Numbered from the stretch's first letter, positions 23,656 through 32,086 are shown. The stretch: DNA of 46,564 nt from CAKQOE01 sp051892195 (GCA_051892195.1 JBJFFZ010000071.1:1-46564), one strand, 5' to 3'. The notes: generated from the letters alone by a model not told the origin. Translations and numbers: made by a program.

Positions 23656-25196
23656 GCTCTGTGACCTCCAATCTGCCGGTTCCGCGCTCTTGCGGTGGCG
23701 TATTCTTTCAGGTTCATACCCCGGAGAATGGCGTTGTTTCCCATTTTTCTGCGGATCTGAAGGATGGTGTGCTGCACGGCTTTTTCTTTTTCCGGACTGT
23801 CTGCCTCCGGTGCTTCGCCCAAATGCCCCTCCTCCTGATCGAACAGGGAGAGCTGCTCTGTCCGTGCAGCCTCCGGAAGCTCTGCTTCCGGGGTGATGCG
23901 GTCTGCAGCCAGGGTGATTCTGCGGACCAGCAGCTCCGGCTGTGCGATTTCCTCAAACAGGGAGACAAAGGCTCCGGTGATCTGGCGGGAGGATGCGGTG
24001 AACCGCCCCAGATCCGAAGAGCCGTGGGCGTGCTCCGGGATTTTTCTGTTGAAGGCATCGGTGACGGTCTTATGGATGTACCGCTTCTGCAGCTGCGGAT
24101 TCCGGAGGTTTTCTGTATCGTATCCTACCGAAAGGACGATGCGGTCCGTCAGAAGTTTTTTATCTGCCAGATCCATGGAAAGAAGATCCGCCATCTCCCG
24201 CACAATCAGTGCGGCCTGTTCTTTTGTATAAGGATGCTGCAGCACCTGACCGGAGGAGATGCTGCGGTTTTCCGGAACATAGGACCGGATGTGGGACATC
24301 CGGCAGGGTTCATATCCCCAGGCGTGATCCATGAGAAGCTCTGCATTGACGCCGAACATGCGGAAAAGAAGCTCCTCGCAGTAAAAATCTCCCGGCTTTC
24401 CCAGGGAACAGGCGGCAATATCGCCCATGGTGTACAGCCCCACCGACTCCAGGCGGCGGGCGTAGCCCCGGCCGATCTTCCAGAAATCCTGCAGCGGGCG
24501 GTGCTCCCAGAGCCGCCGTCGATAGGAGTCCTCGTCCAGCCGGGCGATGCGGACGCCGTTTTTGTCCGGAGGCATGCGCTTTGCTTCGATGTCCATGGCC
24601 ACCTTTGCGAGATACAGATTGGTGCCGATGCCTGCCGCAGCCGGGATGCCGGTGGCCTGCAGAACAGCGGTGATCATATGCACGGTCAGCTCCCGGGGGG
24701 TCATATGATACAGGGAAAGATAGTCGGTAGCATCGATAAAGACCTCATCGATGGAATAAACATGAATATCTTCCGGAGCCACATAGCGCAGATAGATCCG
24801 GTAGATCTCCGCACTGATGTCCATATACTTTGCCATCTGCGGCGGGGCGGCAAGGAACTGCAGCTTAAGCCCGGGATCTGCAGCCAGGGCCCGGGCATCG
24901 CAGGAGGCTCCGGAAAAGCAGCCGCCCGGCGCCCGGAGCAGGCGCATTGCGTTGATCTCCCTGACCTGCCGGATCACTTCAAAAAGCCTGGCTCTGCCGG
25001 GAATCCCCAGAGCCTTCAGCGCAGGAGAGACTGCAAGGCAGATGGTTTTTTCTGTGCGGGAGGCGTCCGCCACAACAAGGTATGTCTGCAGGGGATCCAG
25101 CCCCCGGGAAACACACTCGGCGGACGCATAAAATGATTTCAGGTCGATGGCGATATAGGTGCGTTCTTTTTCTGTTTCCGATGGATGGGACGTCAT
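23652..25196 (-). CDS. Y-family DNA polymerase (UvrX/YqjW-like, UmuC type)
   Basis: Error-prone translesion polymerase of 514 residues. Catalytic acidic residues are seen in AIDLKSFYASAECVSRG (first Asp) and VYSIDEVFIDATDY (Asp-Glu). The DNA-binding HhH segment, WKIGRGYARRLESVGLYTMG, follows, then the little-finger domain. A motif near the C-terminus, EQLSLFDQ, could bind the beta clamp. AAGGAGG precedes the start. A LexA box overlapping the -35 shows SOS control. It heads a three-gene overlapping operon with the YolD-like and 81-residue genes. Confidence 0.94.
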   Translation of the reverse strand: MTSHPSETEKERTYIAIDLKSFYASAECVSRGLDPLQTYLVVADASRTEKTICLAVSPALKALGIPGRARLFEVIRQVREINAMRLLRAPGGCFSGASCDARALAADPGLKLQFLAAPPQMAKYMDISAEIYRIYLRYVAPEDIHVYSIDEVFIDATDYLSLYHMTPRELTVHMITAVLQATGIPAAAGIGTNLYLAKVAMDIEAKRMPPDKNGVRIARLDEDSYRRRLWEHRPLQDFWKIGRGYARRLESVGLYTMGDIAACSLGKPGDFYCEELLFRMFGVNAELLMDHAWGYEPCRMSHIRSYVPENRSISSGQVLQHPYTKEQAALIVREMADLLSMDLADKKLLTDRIVLSVGYDTENLRNPQLQKRYIHKTVTDAFNRKIPEHAHGSSDLGRFTASSRQITGAFVSLFEEIAQPELLVRRITLAADRITPEAELPEAARTEQLSLFDQEEGHLGEAPEADSPEKEKAVQHTILQIRRKMGNNAILRGMNLKEYATARARNRQIGGHRA

Positions 25197-25292
25197 AGAA
25201 AGGAACCTCCTTCTGTATATTTCAATGGCCGTCAGGCCCTGTCTGCGCGCAGAGCGCGCGTCGGCTGACCGTCCGGTTCATTTTGTGAAATC

Positions 25293-25332
25293 ACTATACC
25301 ACGGGCCCACAAAAAGAACAAGTGTTCTTTTT
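25293..25332 (-). promoter_or_regulatory. promoter with overlapping LexA (SOS) box for the Y-polymerase operon
   Basis: Minus-strand TTGTTC (plus 25316-25321) and TATAGT (plus 25293-25298) have a 17-bp spacer. The -35 is embedded in a near-perfect 22-bp palindrome (25311-25332) with the core GAACAAGTGTTC at 25316-25327, matching the Gram-positive LexA site GAACnnnnGTTC. LexA bound here would block RNA polymerase directly. Confidence 0.85.
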
Positions 25333-25482
25333 AAAACCGGAGTGATTTATTTTTTCCAGGGGAGGATAAAGAGGGAATCCGGGGGATGTTTTTCAAAAAG
25401 TATCCGCGGTCTGTATACAATCTGTGGTAAGATGATAACGGTTATATGCATCGATTTAATGAAATTCATAAGAGGTGGAAAG

Positions 25483-26790
25483 ATGATGGAAAGAAACGAA
25501 TCCCGGGAGCTGCTGGAGTTTATTGACCGCAGTCCGGAATGTTACCATGTGATAGAAAATTTGAAGGAAATGCTGCAGGAGGCTGTGGCTCTGGAGGAAA
25601 CGGAGGAGTGGAAGCTGGAGCCGGGAAAGACCTATTATGTGGATCGGAACGGTTCGTCCCTGATCGCTTTTCGCATTCCGGAGTCCGGCAGGGCCGGGGG
25701 ATTTCAGATCGGAGCCGCCCACAGCGATTTTCCCGCGTTTAAGGTGAAGCCCAACAGTGAGATTGCTGTAGAAGAGCATTATACGAAGCTGAATGTGGAA
25801 AAATATGGAGGAATGCTTTACGCGCCGTGGCTGGACCGCCCTCTGTCGGTGGCGGGACGGCTGATTGTCCGGGATGGGGCACGCCTGCGGACAAAGCTTG
25901 TGAACATCGACCGGGATCTGCTGCTGATTCCCAACCTTGCCATCCACATGAACCGTCAGGCAAACGAAGGCATGACCTATAACCCTCAGGTGGATCTTCT
26001 GCCGCTGATGGGAGGAATCGGGGCAAAGGGCAGACTTCTGGCTCTGGCTGCAGAGGCAGCCGGAGTGGAGGAAGAAGATATTATGGGGACGGATCTCTTT
26101 CTTTACAACCGCATGAAGGGAACCATCTGGGGGGCGGACCACGAATTTATTTCCAGCCGTTCTCTGGACGATCTGCAGTGCGCCTGGGCGCTGATGAAGG
26201 GCTTTGTGCAGGCAGAGCCTGCGCCGGACCGGGCGGCGGTGTGCTGCATTTTTGACAATGAAGAGGCAGGAAGCCTCACAAAGCAGGGGGCGGATTCCAC
26301 ATTTCTTCAGGACGTGCTGAGCCGCATCAGCCAGGGGCTGGGGCATTCGCCGCAGAAGCATCTGCAGAGCATGGGAAACAGCTTTATGGTGTCGGCGGAC
26401 AATGCTCACGCCGTGCACCCGAATCATCCGGAGAGCGCAGACCCGACCAATCGCCCGTATCTTAACGGAGGCATCGTGATCAAATACAATGCAAATCAGA
26501 AATACACCACAGACGGCATCTCCGAAGCCATCTTCCGGCTGATCTGTGAACGGGCCGGGGTTCCCTGCCAGACCTACTGCAACCGCTCGGACATTGCCGG
26601 CGGGTCGACACTGGGAAATATTTCCAATGCGCATGTATCCATCAATACTGTGGACATCGGGCTGCCCCAGCTGGCCATGCATTCGCCGTACGAGACTGCA
26701 GGGGCAAAGGACACCGGATTTCTCGTGAAGGCCATGAAGGTATTTTTTGAAAGCGCTGTAAAAAAGACTTCGGATGGATATGAATTATAG
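25483..26790 (+). CDS. M18 family aminopeptidase
   Basis: Zinc metallo-aminopeptidase of the aspartyl aminopeptidase type, 435 residues, that removes N-terminal (often acidic) residues in the cytoplasm. Metal-ligand motifs are GAAHSDFPAFKVKP (His, Asp), CCIFDNEEAGSLT (catalytic Glu and ligand) and SADNAHAVHPNHPE; the final His is in LAMHSPYE. The start is ATG 25483 or 25486, both after AGAGGTGG (25471-25478). The longer open frame runs back over the SOS promoter and is not real. A terminator-like hairpin follows at 26824-26862. Confidence 0.94.
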   Translation: MMERNESRELLEFIDRSPECYHVIENLKEMLQEAVALEETEEWKLEPGKTYYVDRNGSSLIAFRIPESGRAGGFQIGAAHSDFPAFKVKPNSEIAVEEHYTKLNVEKYGGMLYAPWLDRPLSVAGRLIVRDGARLRTKLVNIDRDLLLIPNLAIHMNRQANEGMTYNPQVDLLPLMGGIGAKGRLLALAAEAAGVEEEDIMGTDLFLYNRMKGTIWGADHEFISSRSLDDLQCAWALMKGFVQAEPAPDRAAVCCIFDNEEAGSLTKQGADSTFLQDVLSRISQGLGHSPQKHLQSMGNSFMVSADNAHAVHPNHPESADPTNRPYLNGGIVIKYNANQKYTTDGISEAIFRLICERAGVPCQTYCNRSDIAGGSTLGNISNAHVSINTVDIGLPQLAMHSPYETAGAKDTGFLVKAMKVFFESAVKKTSDGYEL

Positions 26791-26823
26791 CGAATAAAAG
26801 AGAATCTCCCGGGGTGCAGAGGG

Positions 26824-26862
26824 CACCGGCCAGGCCGGTGAAGCGCTCCGGGGGGCGTTTTT
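26824..26862 (+). terminator. terminator candidate after the aminopeptidase
   Basis: CACCGGC (26824-26830) pairs with GCCGGTG (26834-26840). A second short stem, CGCTC (26844-26848) with GGGCG (26853-26857), is followed by TTTTT (26858-26862). Confidence 0.5.
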
Positions 26863-26911
26863 GGAAAAGTGCCGCATCGGCAGTAAATACTATATGCAGA
26901 CATACATTTTG

Positions 26912-26940
26912 TTGACATACGATATGTACGCAAATAAAAT
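26912..26940 (+). promoter_or_regulatory. distal consensus promoter of the orphan RNA
   Basis: TTGACA (26912-26917) and TAAAAT (26935-26940), spacer 17 bp: perfect -35 and near-perfect -10. Confidence 0.8.
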
Positions 26941-26963
26941 TAGCATTTTTTTAACAAACGTGG

Positions 26964-26992
26964 TTGACAAGAAGAAAATCTGGAAGTAAAAT
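26964..26992 (+). promoter_or_regulatory. proximal consensus promoter of the orphan RNA
   Basis: A second TTGACA (26964-26969) - 17 bp - TAAAAT (26987-26992), 52 bp downstream of the first and with identical -35 and -10 hexamers. Transcription would begin near 26999. Confidence 0.85.
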
Positions 26993-26998
26993 GAAAAC

Positions 26999-27290
26999 AA
27001 CAAAGGGGATGGCCCCGGAGGGCAGGGCCGCACCCGCAGGAAGTAGCCAATCCGGCGGGAAAATGCGGAAATCTGCAAAAAAAGGGTTCTCTGATGTTTA
27101 AGAAAAATTAAAAACTAAAAAGCTGCTTCTTTGATTTCTTTTGTGATATGGAGGAACAAGGATACGGAAGGGAAGCTATTTATCTGGAAAAGATTGAAAA
27201 AATTTTAACAAAAGTGAGGTTATTTAGTGAAACTTCTGGAAATTTACTAAGACCCGTTCAATGGTGGTGTATCATTTGAACGGGTTTTTT
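26999..27290 (+). ncRNA. candidate structured non-coding RNA, family not recognised
   Basis: About 290 nt lie between two tandem consensus promoters and a strong terminator, with no credible coding frame inside. The 5' part (27005-27070) is GC-rich and foldable: GGCCC (27011-27015) with GGGCC (27025-27029), or a nested stem CCGCA/TGCGG (27028-27032 with 27064-27068) around CCCGC/GCGGG (27033-27037 with 27055-27059). The rest is A/T-rich, with a hairpin near 27221-27250 and the terminator. I did not find hallmark motifs of RNase P RNA, tmRNA or SRP RNA. The promoters suggest an abundant RNA. raiA-type or 6S-type RNA are possibilities that cannot be judged by eye. Confidence 0.6.
27252..27290 (+). 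terminator. terminator of the orphan RNA
   Basis: ACCCGTTCA (27252-27260) pairs with TGAACGGGT (27277-27285), extended by ATG/CAT around one bulged base, with a 9-nt loop and a run of six T ending at 27290. Confidence 0.9.
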
Positions 27291-27380
27291 CCGTTGCAGG
27301 CAAAAAGCCGGCCCGGGGGCAAAGGAGACAGCCTTTCCTGTCAGGCCGGGACCTGCCCCGAAAAAAACGCGGAGAACCTG

Positions 27381-27409
27381 TTGACGCAGCAGGGCCGGTG
27401 TGGTAACAT
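27381..27409 (+). promoter_or_regulatory. sigma-A promoter of sbcDC
   Basis: TTGACG (27381-27386) and TAACAT (27404-27409) with a 17-bp spacer; transcription would start near 27416. Between the RNA terminator and this promoter (27291-27380) I see nothing else. Confidence 0.65.
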
Positions 27410-27422
27410 GAAAAAACAGAAA

Positions 27423-27436
27423 CGAACAGGCGTTCG
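27423..27436 (+). promoter_or_regulatory. LexA (SOS) box upstream of sbcDC
   Basis: CGAACAGGCGTTCG is a perfect match to the Gram-positive LexA/DinR consensus CGAACnnnnGTTCG. It lies just downstream of the predicted transcription start, where bound LexA could block elongation or initiation. Confidence 0.85.
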
Positions 27437-27482
27437 CGTACGCCTTATATATACTATTTGAATATTAATTATGGAGGTCTGT

Positions 27483-28622
27483 ATGAAATTCATTCATCTG
27501 TCTGATCTGCATCTGGGAAAGAGGATCAGAGAATTTTCCATGATCGAGGATCAGAGATATATTCTGAAAAAGATCCTCAATCTGGTGGATGAACAGAAAC
27601 CGGATGGGCTGCTTCTTGCAGGGGACATCTATGATAAGCCGGTTCCGTCAGCGGAGGCAGTGGAGCTTCTGGATGATTTTCTTGTGAGACTGTCCAGAAG
27701 ATCGGTTCCCGTTTTTCTGATCAGCGGAAACCATGATTCCGCCGAGCGTCTGGCTTTTGGCGGAAGGCTGATGAAGCACAGCGGAATCCATCTTTCTCCC
27801 GTATATCAGGGAAACGTGGAGCCGCTGGAGCTTGAAGACGAGTACGGGGTTGTCCGGATCTATCTTCTTCCGTTTCTGAAGCCGGCGGAGGTGCGCCGGT
27901 ATTTTCCGGAGCAGGAGATTTCAGGGTATACGGATGCTGTGCGGACTGCTGTAGAAGCCATGCACATCGACACTGCCGGGAGAAATATTCTGGTGACCCA
28001 CCAGTTTGTCACAGGAGCGCTGCGGTCGGAGTCCGAGGATATTTCCGTAGGGGGGTCCGACAATGTGGATGCGTCCGTCTTTGACGGCTTTGACTATGTG
28101 GCCCTGGGGCATATCCACGGTCCCCAGAACATCGGCTCACCGCGGATCCGGTATTGCGGAACCCCTCTGAAATATTCTTTTTCCGAAGCATCCCACCGGA
28201 AATCCGCTACCATTGTAGAACTTTTAGAAAAGGGCAGCCTGAAGGTGACCGAGGCTCCTCTGATTCCTCTGCGGGATATGGTGGAGCTGCGGGGGTCCTA
28301 TGAGGAGGTGACCCTCCGTTCCTTTTATGAAAAAACAGCCTGGCAGGAGGATTATGTCCATATTACCTTAACTGATGAAGAAGACATTCCGGATGCCGCA
28401 GCAAAGCTTCGGACCATCTATCACGGTCTCATGAAGCTGGATTATGACAATGTGCGGACACGGCACAGCGCAGAGATCTGCGGCGCTTCCGATGTGGAAT
28501 CCCGTTCCCCGTTAGAGCTGTTTGCTGAACTGTACCAGCTGCAGAACGGAACTTCCATGTCTGCAGAGCAGACGGAGTACATGGTGCATCTGATGGAAGA
28601 GATATGGGAGGAACACAAATGA
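27483..28622 (+). CDS. sbcD: SbcCD nuclease, subunit D
   Basis: Mn-dependent Mre11-type nuclease of 379 residues that works with SbcC to open hairpins and trim double-strand break ends. Phosphoesterase motifs: SDLHLG (Asp8, His10), AGDIYDKP (Asp48), SGNHDS (Asn83, His84) and ALGHIHGPQ. ATG 27483 is chosen because GGAGG (27473-27477) precedes it and the family start MKFIHLSDLHLGK is matched exactly. It overlaps sbcC by 4 bp. A promoter and a LexA box lie just upstream, suggesting SOS induction. Confidence 0.96.
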   Translation: MKFIHLSDLHLGKRIREFSMIEDQRYILKKILNLVDEQKPDGLLLAGDIYDKPVPSAEAVELLDDFLVRLSRRSVPVFLISGNHDSAERLAFGGRLMKHSGIHLSPVYQGNVEPLELEDEYGVVRIYLLPFLKPAEVRRYFPEQEISGYTDAVRTAVEAMHIDTAGRNILVTHQFVTGALRSESEDISVGGSDNVDASVFDGFDYVALGHIHGPQNIGSPRIRYCGTPLKYSFSEASHRKSATIVELLEKGSLKVTEAPLIPLRDMVELRGSYEEVTLRSFYEKTAWQEDYVHITLTDEEDIPDAAAKLRTIYHGLMKLDYDNVRTRHSAEICGASDVESRSPLELFAELYQLQNGTSMSAEQTEYMVHLMEEIWEEHK

Positions 28623-31384
28623 GACCATTAAAGCTTGTAATGTCAGCATTCGGGCCGTATGCCGGACGGACCGAGCTGGATATGGAGCAGCTTGGCAGCA
28701 GGGGGATTTATCTTATTACCGGAGATACGGGAGCAGGAAAGACCACGATTTTTGATGCCATTACCTTTGCGCTGTTCGGAGAAGCCAGCGGCGACAGCCG
28801 GGATCCCGGCATGTTCCGTTCAAAATATGCAGCTCCGGAGACGCCTACGGAGGTGGAGCTCACCTTTGCATACGGCGGAAAACAGTATTATATAAAGCGA
28901 AACCCGGAATACAAGAGACGCAAGGTGCGGGGAGAGGGCTTTACGTCGAAGGCGGCAGGGGCAGAGCTGCATTATCCGGATGGAAGGATCGTTACAAAGA
29001 CCCGGGATGTAAACAGTGCAGTGACCGAACTCCTGGGAATCGACCGCAATCAGTTTACACAGATTGCCATGATTGCGCAGGGCGATTTTCTCAAGCTGCT
29101 GCTGGCTTCCACAGAGGAACGGAAAAAGATTTTTCAGAAGCTGTTTCATACCGGCAATTACGCGGAGGTGCAGGAGCGTCTGAAAAAAGAGGCTGCGGGA
29201 CTGAAAAACCGGCTGGAGGAGGTACGGGCCGGCATACGGCAGTATATCAGCGGCATTGTGTGCCGGGAGGATGATGTTCTTTTCCTTATGGTGCAGAAGG
29301 CCCGGCAGGAGGAACTGATGACGGAGGATGTGGCCGGGCTGCTGCAGCAGCTGATCCGGCAGGATGAGGAGCAGCTCAGCAGATTGAAGGAACAGGCTTC
29401 AGAGTGTGACAGGGAGCTGGAGGCAATCGCAGGAAGGCTTGCGGAAGCGGAAAACCGGGAGCGTCTGCAGAAGTCAAAGGCTGCATATGAAGAACAACTG
29501 AAAGCTGCAGAGCCGGAGTATACGGCACAGCAGCAGCTCCTGGAGCAGCTGTACAGCCGGAAGCCTGAAGCGGAAGCGCTGGGCCGCAGAGCTGCCGAAA
29601 AAAAAGTCCTTCTTCCGGAATACGAGGATCGGGAGGAAAAGATCACCGAAAGGAAAAAGATTACAGCCGATCTGGCAGCAAACACTGCAGCTCTGGAAGA
29701 AAAAAGCAGGCTTCTTGAACAGCAGAAGCAGGAGCTGCAGAAGCTGAAGGAAGAAAGGGGCACGCTGGAGCAGGCAGGGGCGGAAAAGACCGCTCTGGAA
29801 GCAGAAGCTGCAGGGCTGCAGATGCAGAATAAGCTCCTTCAGAACATGAAAAAGGAACTGCAGGAGCTGCAGAGTCTGAAAAAAGAAATCGCTTCGCTGC
29901 AGAGCGCCTACCTGAAAAGGGCGGAGGAAGCGCAGAAGCTGAGAGATACATACAACACAAAATATCGGGGATACCTGGACGAGCAGGCCGGAATTCTTGC
30001 AGAAACACTGGAGGCAGGACGGGCCTGCCCTGTCTGCGGCTCAGTGGAGCATCCGCATCCTGCAGTAAAGTCTGCAGAAGCTCCTTCCAGGCAGGAACTG
30101 GAAAAGCTCCGGGAAAAAGCAGCCCTGGCCGAAAAACGGGAAGCAGAAGCCAGCAGGCAGGCTGCAGAGGCTCTTGCGGCAGAAACAGAGAAGACAAAAA
30201 AGCTGGCAGAAGCTGCCGCCGGGCAGCTGTCCTGCGGGGATCTGCAGGATCTGCCGGCAACCCTGGAAATCCAGGAGAAAAAAATTCAGAAAAGACTGGA
30301 AGAACTGGAAGAAGGTATTCGTAAGGAAACCCGGCGGATCCAGCGAAAGGGGATGCTGGACGGGCAGATTCCTGCCCTGGAAAAAAGCTGCGAAGCAGCA
30401 GATACAGAGCTTTCAGAGCTGAAAGCCCATGGGGCAGCCCTGCAGTCCCGACTTGCCGGTGTGGAAGCAAGGATTCTGGAGCTGAATCAGAAGCTGGGCA
30501 ATGTTACCATGGAAGAAGCCAGAGAGGAGCTTCGCAGGCTGGAGGAGGAAAAAACCTTCTTTGACAGAAAACTGAAAAAAGAAGAAGAACGGCTGCAGGA
30601 GCTCGTGCGCACAATGACCGGGCTGCGGGGAGCCATTACGGAAACCGAAAAGAACCTGGCCCGGGGGACGGAGATCGACGCTGCAAAGGAGCAGGATCGG
30701 AGAACGGAACTGGGACAGGTCAGAGCATCCGTAAGAAGTCAGATGGAGCAGCTGACTTCCGGCCTTGCAGCCAACCGGCGGGCACAGGAAGGAATCGAGG
30801 AACGCCGGACCCAGGCCGCGGAAATCGAAAAGAGAAAGGTCTGGATCGATGCACTGGCCAATACGGCCGGCGGAAATGTCCCTGGAAAAGAAAAGATCAT
30901 GCTGGAAACCTTTATTCAGATGCATTACTTCGACCGGATGATTCAGAGGGCCAACACACGGCTCATGGTGATGTCCGACGGGCAGTATGAGCTGAAACGC
31001 CGGAAAGAATCTGCAGGAAGACAGAGTCAGACCGGGCTGGAGCTCGACGTGGTGGACCACTACAACGGAACCGAGCGAAGTGTCCGGACCCTGTCGGGAG
31101 GAGAATCCTTTAAGGCCTCCCTGTCTCTGGCACTGGGTATGTCGGACGAGATTCAGTCATCTGCAGGAGGTGTCCGCCTGGACACCATGTTTGTAGACGA
31201 GGGCTTCGGATCTCTGGATGAAGAATCCTTAAAACAGGCCATGAATGCCATGGCGGGGCTGGCTGAGGGAGATCGTCTGGTAGGAATCATTTCCCATGTT
31301 GCAGAACTGAAGGAACGGATTGACCGTCAGATCATCGTAAAAAAAGACAGAACCGGGGCCAGTCATGTATCCGTGGTTCTTTAG
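28619..31384 (+). CDS. sbcC: SbcCD nuclease, ATPase subunit C
   Basis: Rad50-like SMC-type ATPase of 921 residues. Walker A GDTGAGKTTIFDA lies near residue 35-47. Long coiled coils rich in Glu, Lys and Gln flank the zinc hook CPVCG at about residues 468-473. The C-terminal signature LSGGESFKASLSLALGMSDE and Walker B DTMFVDEGFGSLDEESL are present. The start ATG overlaps the sbcD stop (ATGA at 28619-28622), with GGGAGG upstream. It tethers and moves DNA for SbcD. Confidence 0.96.
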   Translation: MRPLKLVMSAFGPYAGRTELDMEQLGSRGIYLITGDTGAGKTTIFDAITFALFGEASGDSRDPGMFRSKYAAPETPTEVELTFAYGGKQYYIKRNPEYKRRKVRGEGFTSKAAGAELHYPDGRIVTKTRDVNSAVTELLGIDRNQFTQIAMIAQGDFLKLLLASTEERKKIFQKLFHTGNYAEVQERLKKEAAGLKNRLEEVRAGIRQYISGIVCREDDVLFLMVQKARQEELMTEDVAGLLQQLIRQDEEQLSRLKEQASECDRELEAIAGRLAEAENRERLQKSKAAYEEQLKAAEPEYTAQQQLLEQLYSRKPEAEALGRRAAEKKVLLPEYEDREEKITERKKITADLAANTAALEEKSRLLEQQKQELQKLKEERGTLEQAGAEKTALEAEAAGLQMQNKLLQNMKKELQELQSLKKEIASLQSAYLKRAEEAQKLRDTYNTKYRGYLDEQAGILAETLEAGRACPVCGSVEHPHPAVKSAEAPSRQELEKLREKAALAEKREAEASRQAAEALAAETEKTKKLAEAAAGQLSCGDLQDLPATLEIQEKKIQKRLEELEEGIRKETRRIQRKGMLDGQIPALEKSCEAADTELSELKAHGAALQSRLAGVEARILELNQKLGNVTMEEAREELRRLEEEKTFFDRKLKKEEERLQELVRTMTGLRGAITETEKNLARGTEIDAAKEQDRRTELGQVRASVRSQMEQLTSGLAANRRAQEGIEERRTQAAEIEKRKVWIDALANTAGGNVPGKEKIMLETFIQMHYFDRMIQRANTRLMVMSDGQYELKRRKESAGRQSQTGLELDVVDHYNGTERSVRTLSGGESFKASLSLALGMSDEIQSSAGGVRLDTMFVDEGFGSLDEESLKQAMNAMAGLAEGDRLVGIISHVAELKERIDRQIIVKKDRTGASHVSVVL

Positions 31385-31394
31385 ATCAATCATT

Positions 31395-31438
31395 TAAAAT
31401 ATTGCCTGCCGGCGGTAAGAAAAACCGGAAATATTTTA
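31395..31438 (+). terminator. hairpin between sbcC and the NADAR gene
   Basis: TAAAATATT (31395-31403) pairs with AATATTTTA (31430-31438), with GCCGG/CCGG-type pairing inside. There is no long T run; it may be a weak terminator or a leader element. Confidence 0.35.
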
Positions 31439-31493
31439 TTGCGGCGGATGAAAAACAGAAGACAGTATCATCGGAAATATAAGGAGAACTGAA

Positions 31494-31988
31494 ATGAAAC
31501 AGAATGTTGTATGCTTTGACAATGCTGATAAAGAGCATATTGTGTTCAGCAACTGGTTTGAAGCAGCCTTTGAACTGGACCGCAGGGTCTTTGCGTCTGT
31601 GGAGCAGTATATGATGTACTGCAAGGCACAGCTGTTCGAAGATCCGGAGGCGTCCGAAGCGGTTATGAAGCTTACAGATGCAGCAGAGATCAAGGCGCTG
31701 GGAAGAAAGGTAAAAAATTATAACGATCATCTGTGGAACGGATACCGGCAGCTGGTGGTGTACCGGGGTGTCAAAGCAAAATTCCAGCAGAATGAAACTC
31801 TGAAAGAACATCTCCTGAGCACGGGAGATGCGTGGCTGGCGGAATGCGAGCCCTCTGACAGGATCTGGGGAATCGGCATGGATCTGCAGGATGAACGCCG
31901 GCTGGACCCGTCCCTGTGGCAGGGACAGAATCTTCTGGGGTATACACTGATGCAGGTACGGGCAGAATTAAACGGCGAAACCGTTTAA
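31494..31988 (+). CDS. NADAR (YbiA/DUF1768) family protein
   Basis: A 164-residue protein of the NADAR family, members of which act on N-glycosidic bonds: YbiA on riboflavin intermediates, others removing ADP-ribose from guanine in DNA. Family pieces visible: FSNWFEAAFELD in place of the usual LSNF(Y/W), FASVEQYMMYCKAQLF, LWNGYR, LLSTGDAWLAECEPSDRIWG and NLLGYTLMQVR. AAGGAGAACTGAA gives a good RBS. It follows sbcC by about 110 bp with a hairpin between, so co-regulation with SOS genes is possible but unproven. A terminator of the opposite-strand gene follows. Confidence 0.88.
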   Translation: MKQNVVCFDNADKEHIVFSNWFEAAFELDRRVFASVEQYMMYCKAQLFEDPEASEAVMKLTDAAEIKALGRKVKNYNDHLWNGYRQLVVYRGVKAKFQQNETLKEHLLSTGDAWLAECEPSDRIWGIGMDLQDERRLDPSLWQGQNLLGYTLMQVRAELNGETV

Positions 31989-32015
31989 AAGAACAAGTCC
32001 TGCAGAAAACAGAAA

Positions 32016-32048
32016 ATCCGGCCTTCGCAGGGAATGCGAAGGCCGGAT
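32016..32048 (-). terminator. terminator of the minus-strand MltG-like gene
   Basis: A perfect 14-bp stem (32016-32029 with 32035-32048), followed on the minus strand by TTTTCTGTTTTC. It could also end the NADAR transcript. Confidence 0.8.
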
Positions 32049-32086
32049 GATACAGGTCTGTATGCTGATAACACGGCTGTGCAGGT

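Noticed and set aside
23631..25136. 501-codon plus-strand open frame opposite the Y-family polymerase
   Set aside because: The polymerase has all catalytic motifs and a LexA promoter; the opposite frame is a compositional shadow.
25456..26682. 408-codon minus-strand open frame opposite the M18 aminopeptidase
   Set aside because: The aminopeptidase carries all metal ligands; the antisense frame lacks any family resemblance.
27033..27059. SRP RNA (GGAAGUAGCC resembles the 4.5S GGAAGCAGCC)
   Set aside because: The paired GGUCAGG strand and GGAA tetraloop context are missing; the segment folds into a different stem.
27261..27461. 66-codon open frame between the RNA terminator and sbcD
   Set aside because: It starts inside the terminator stem, lacks an RBS, and overlaps the sbcDC promoter and LexA box.
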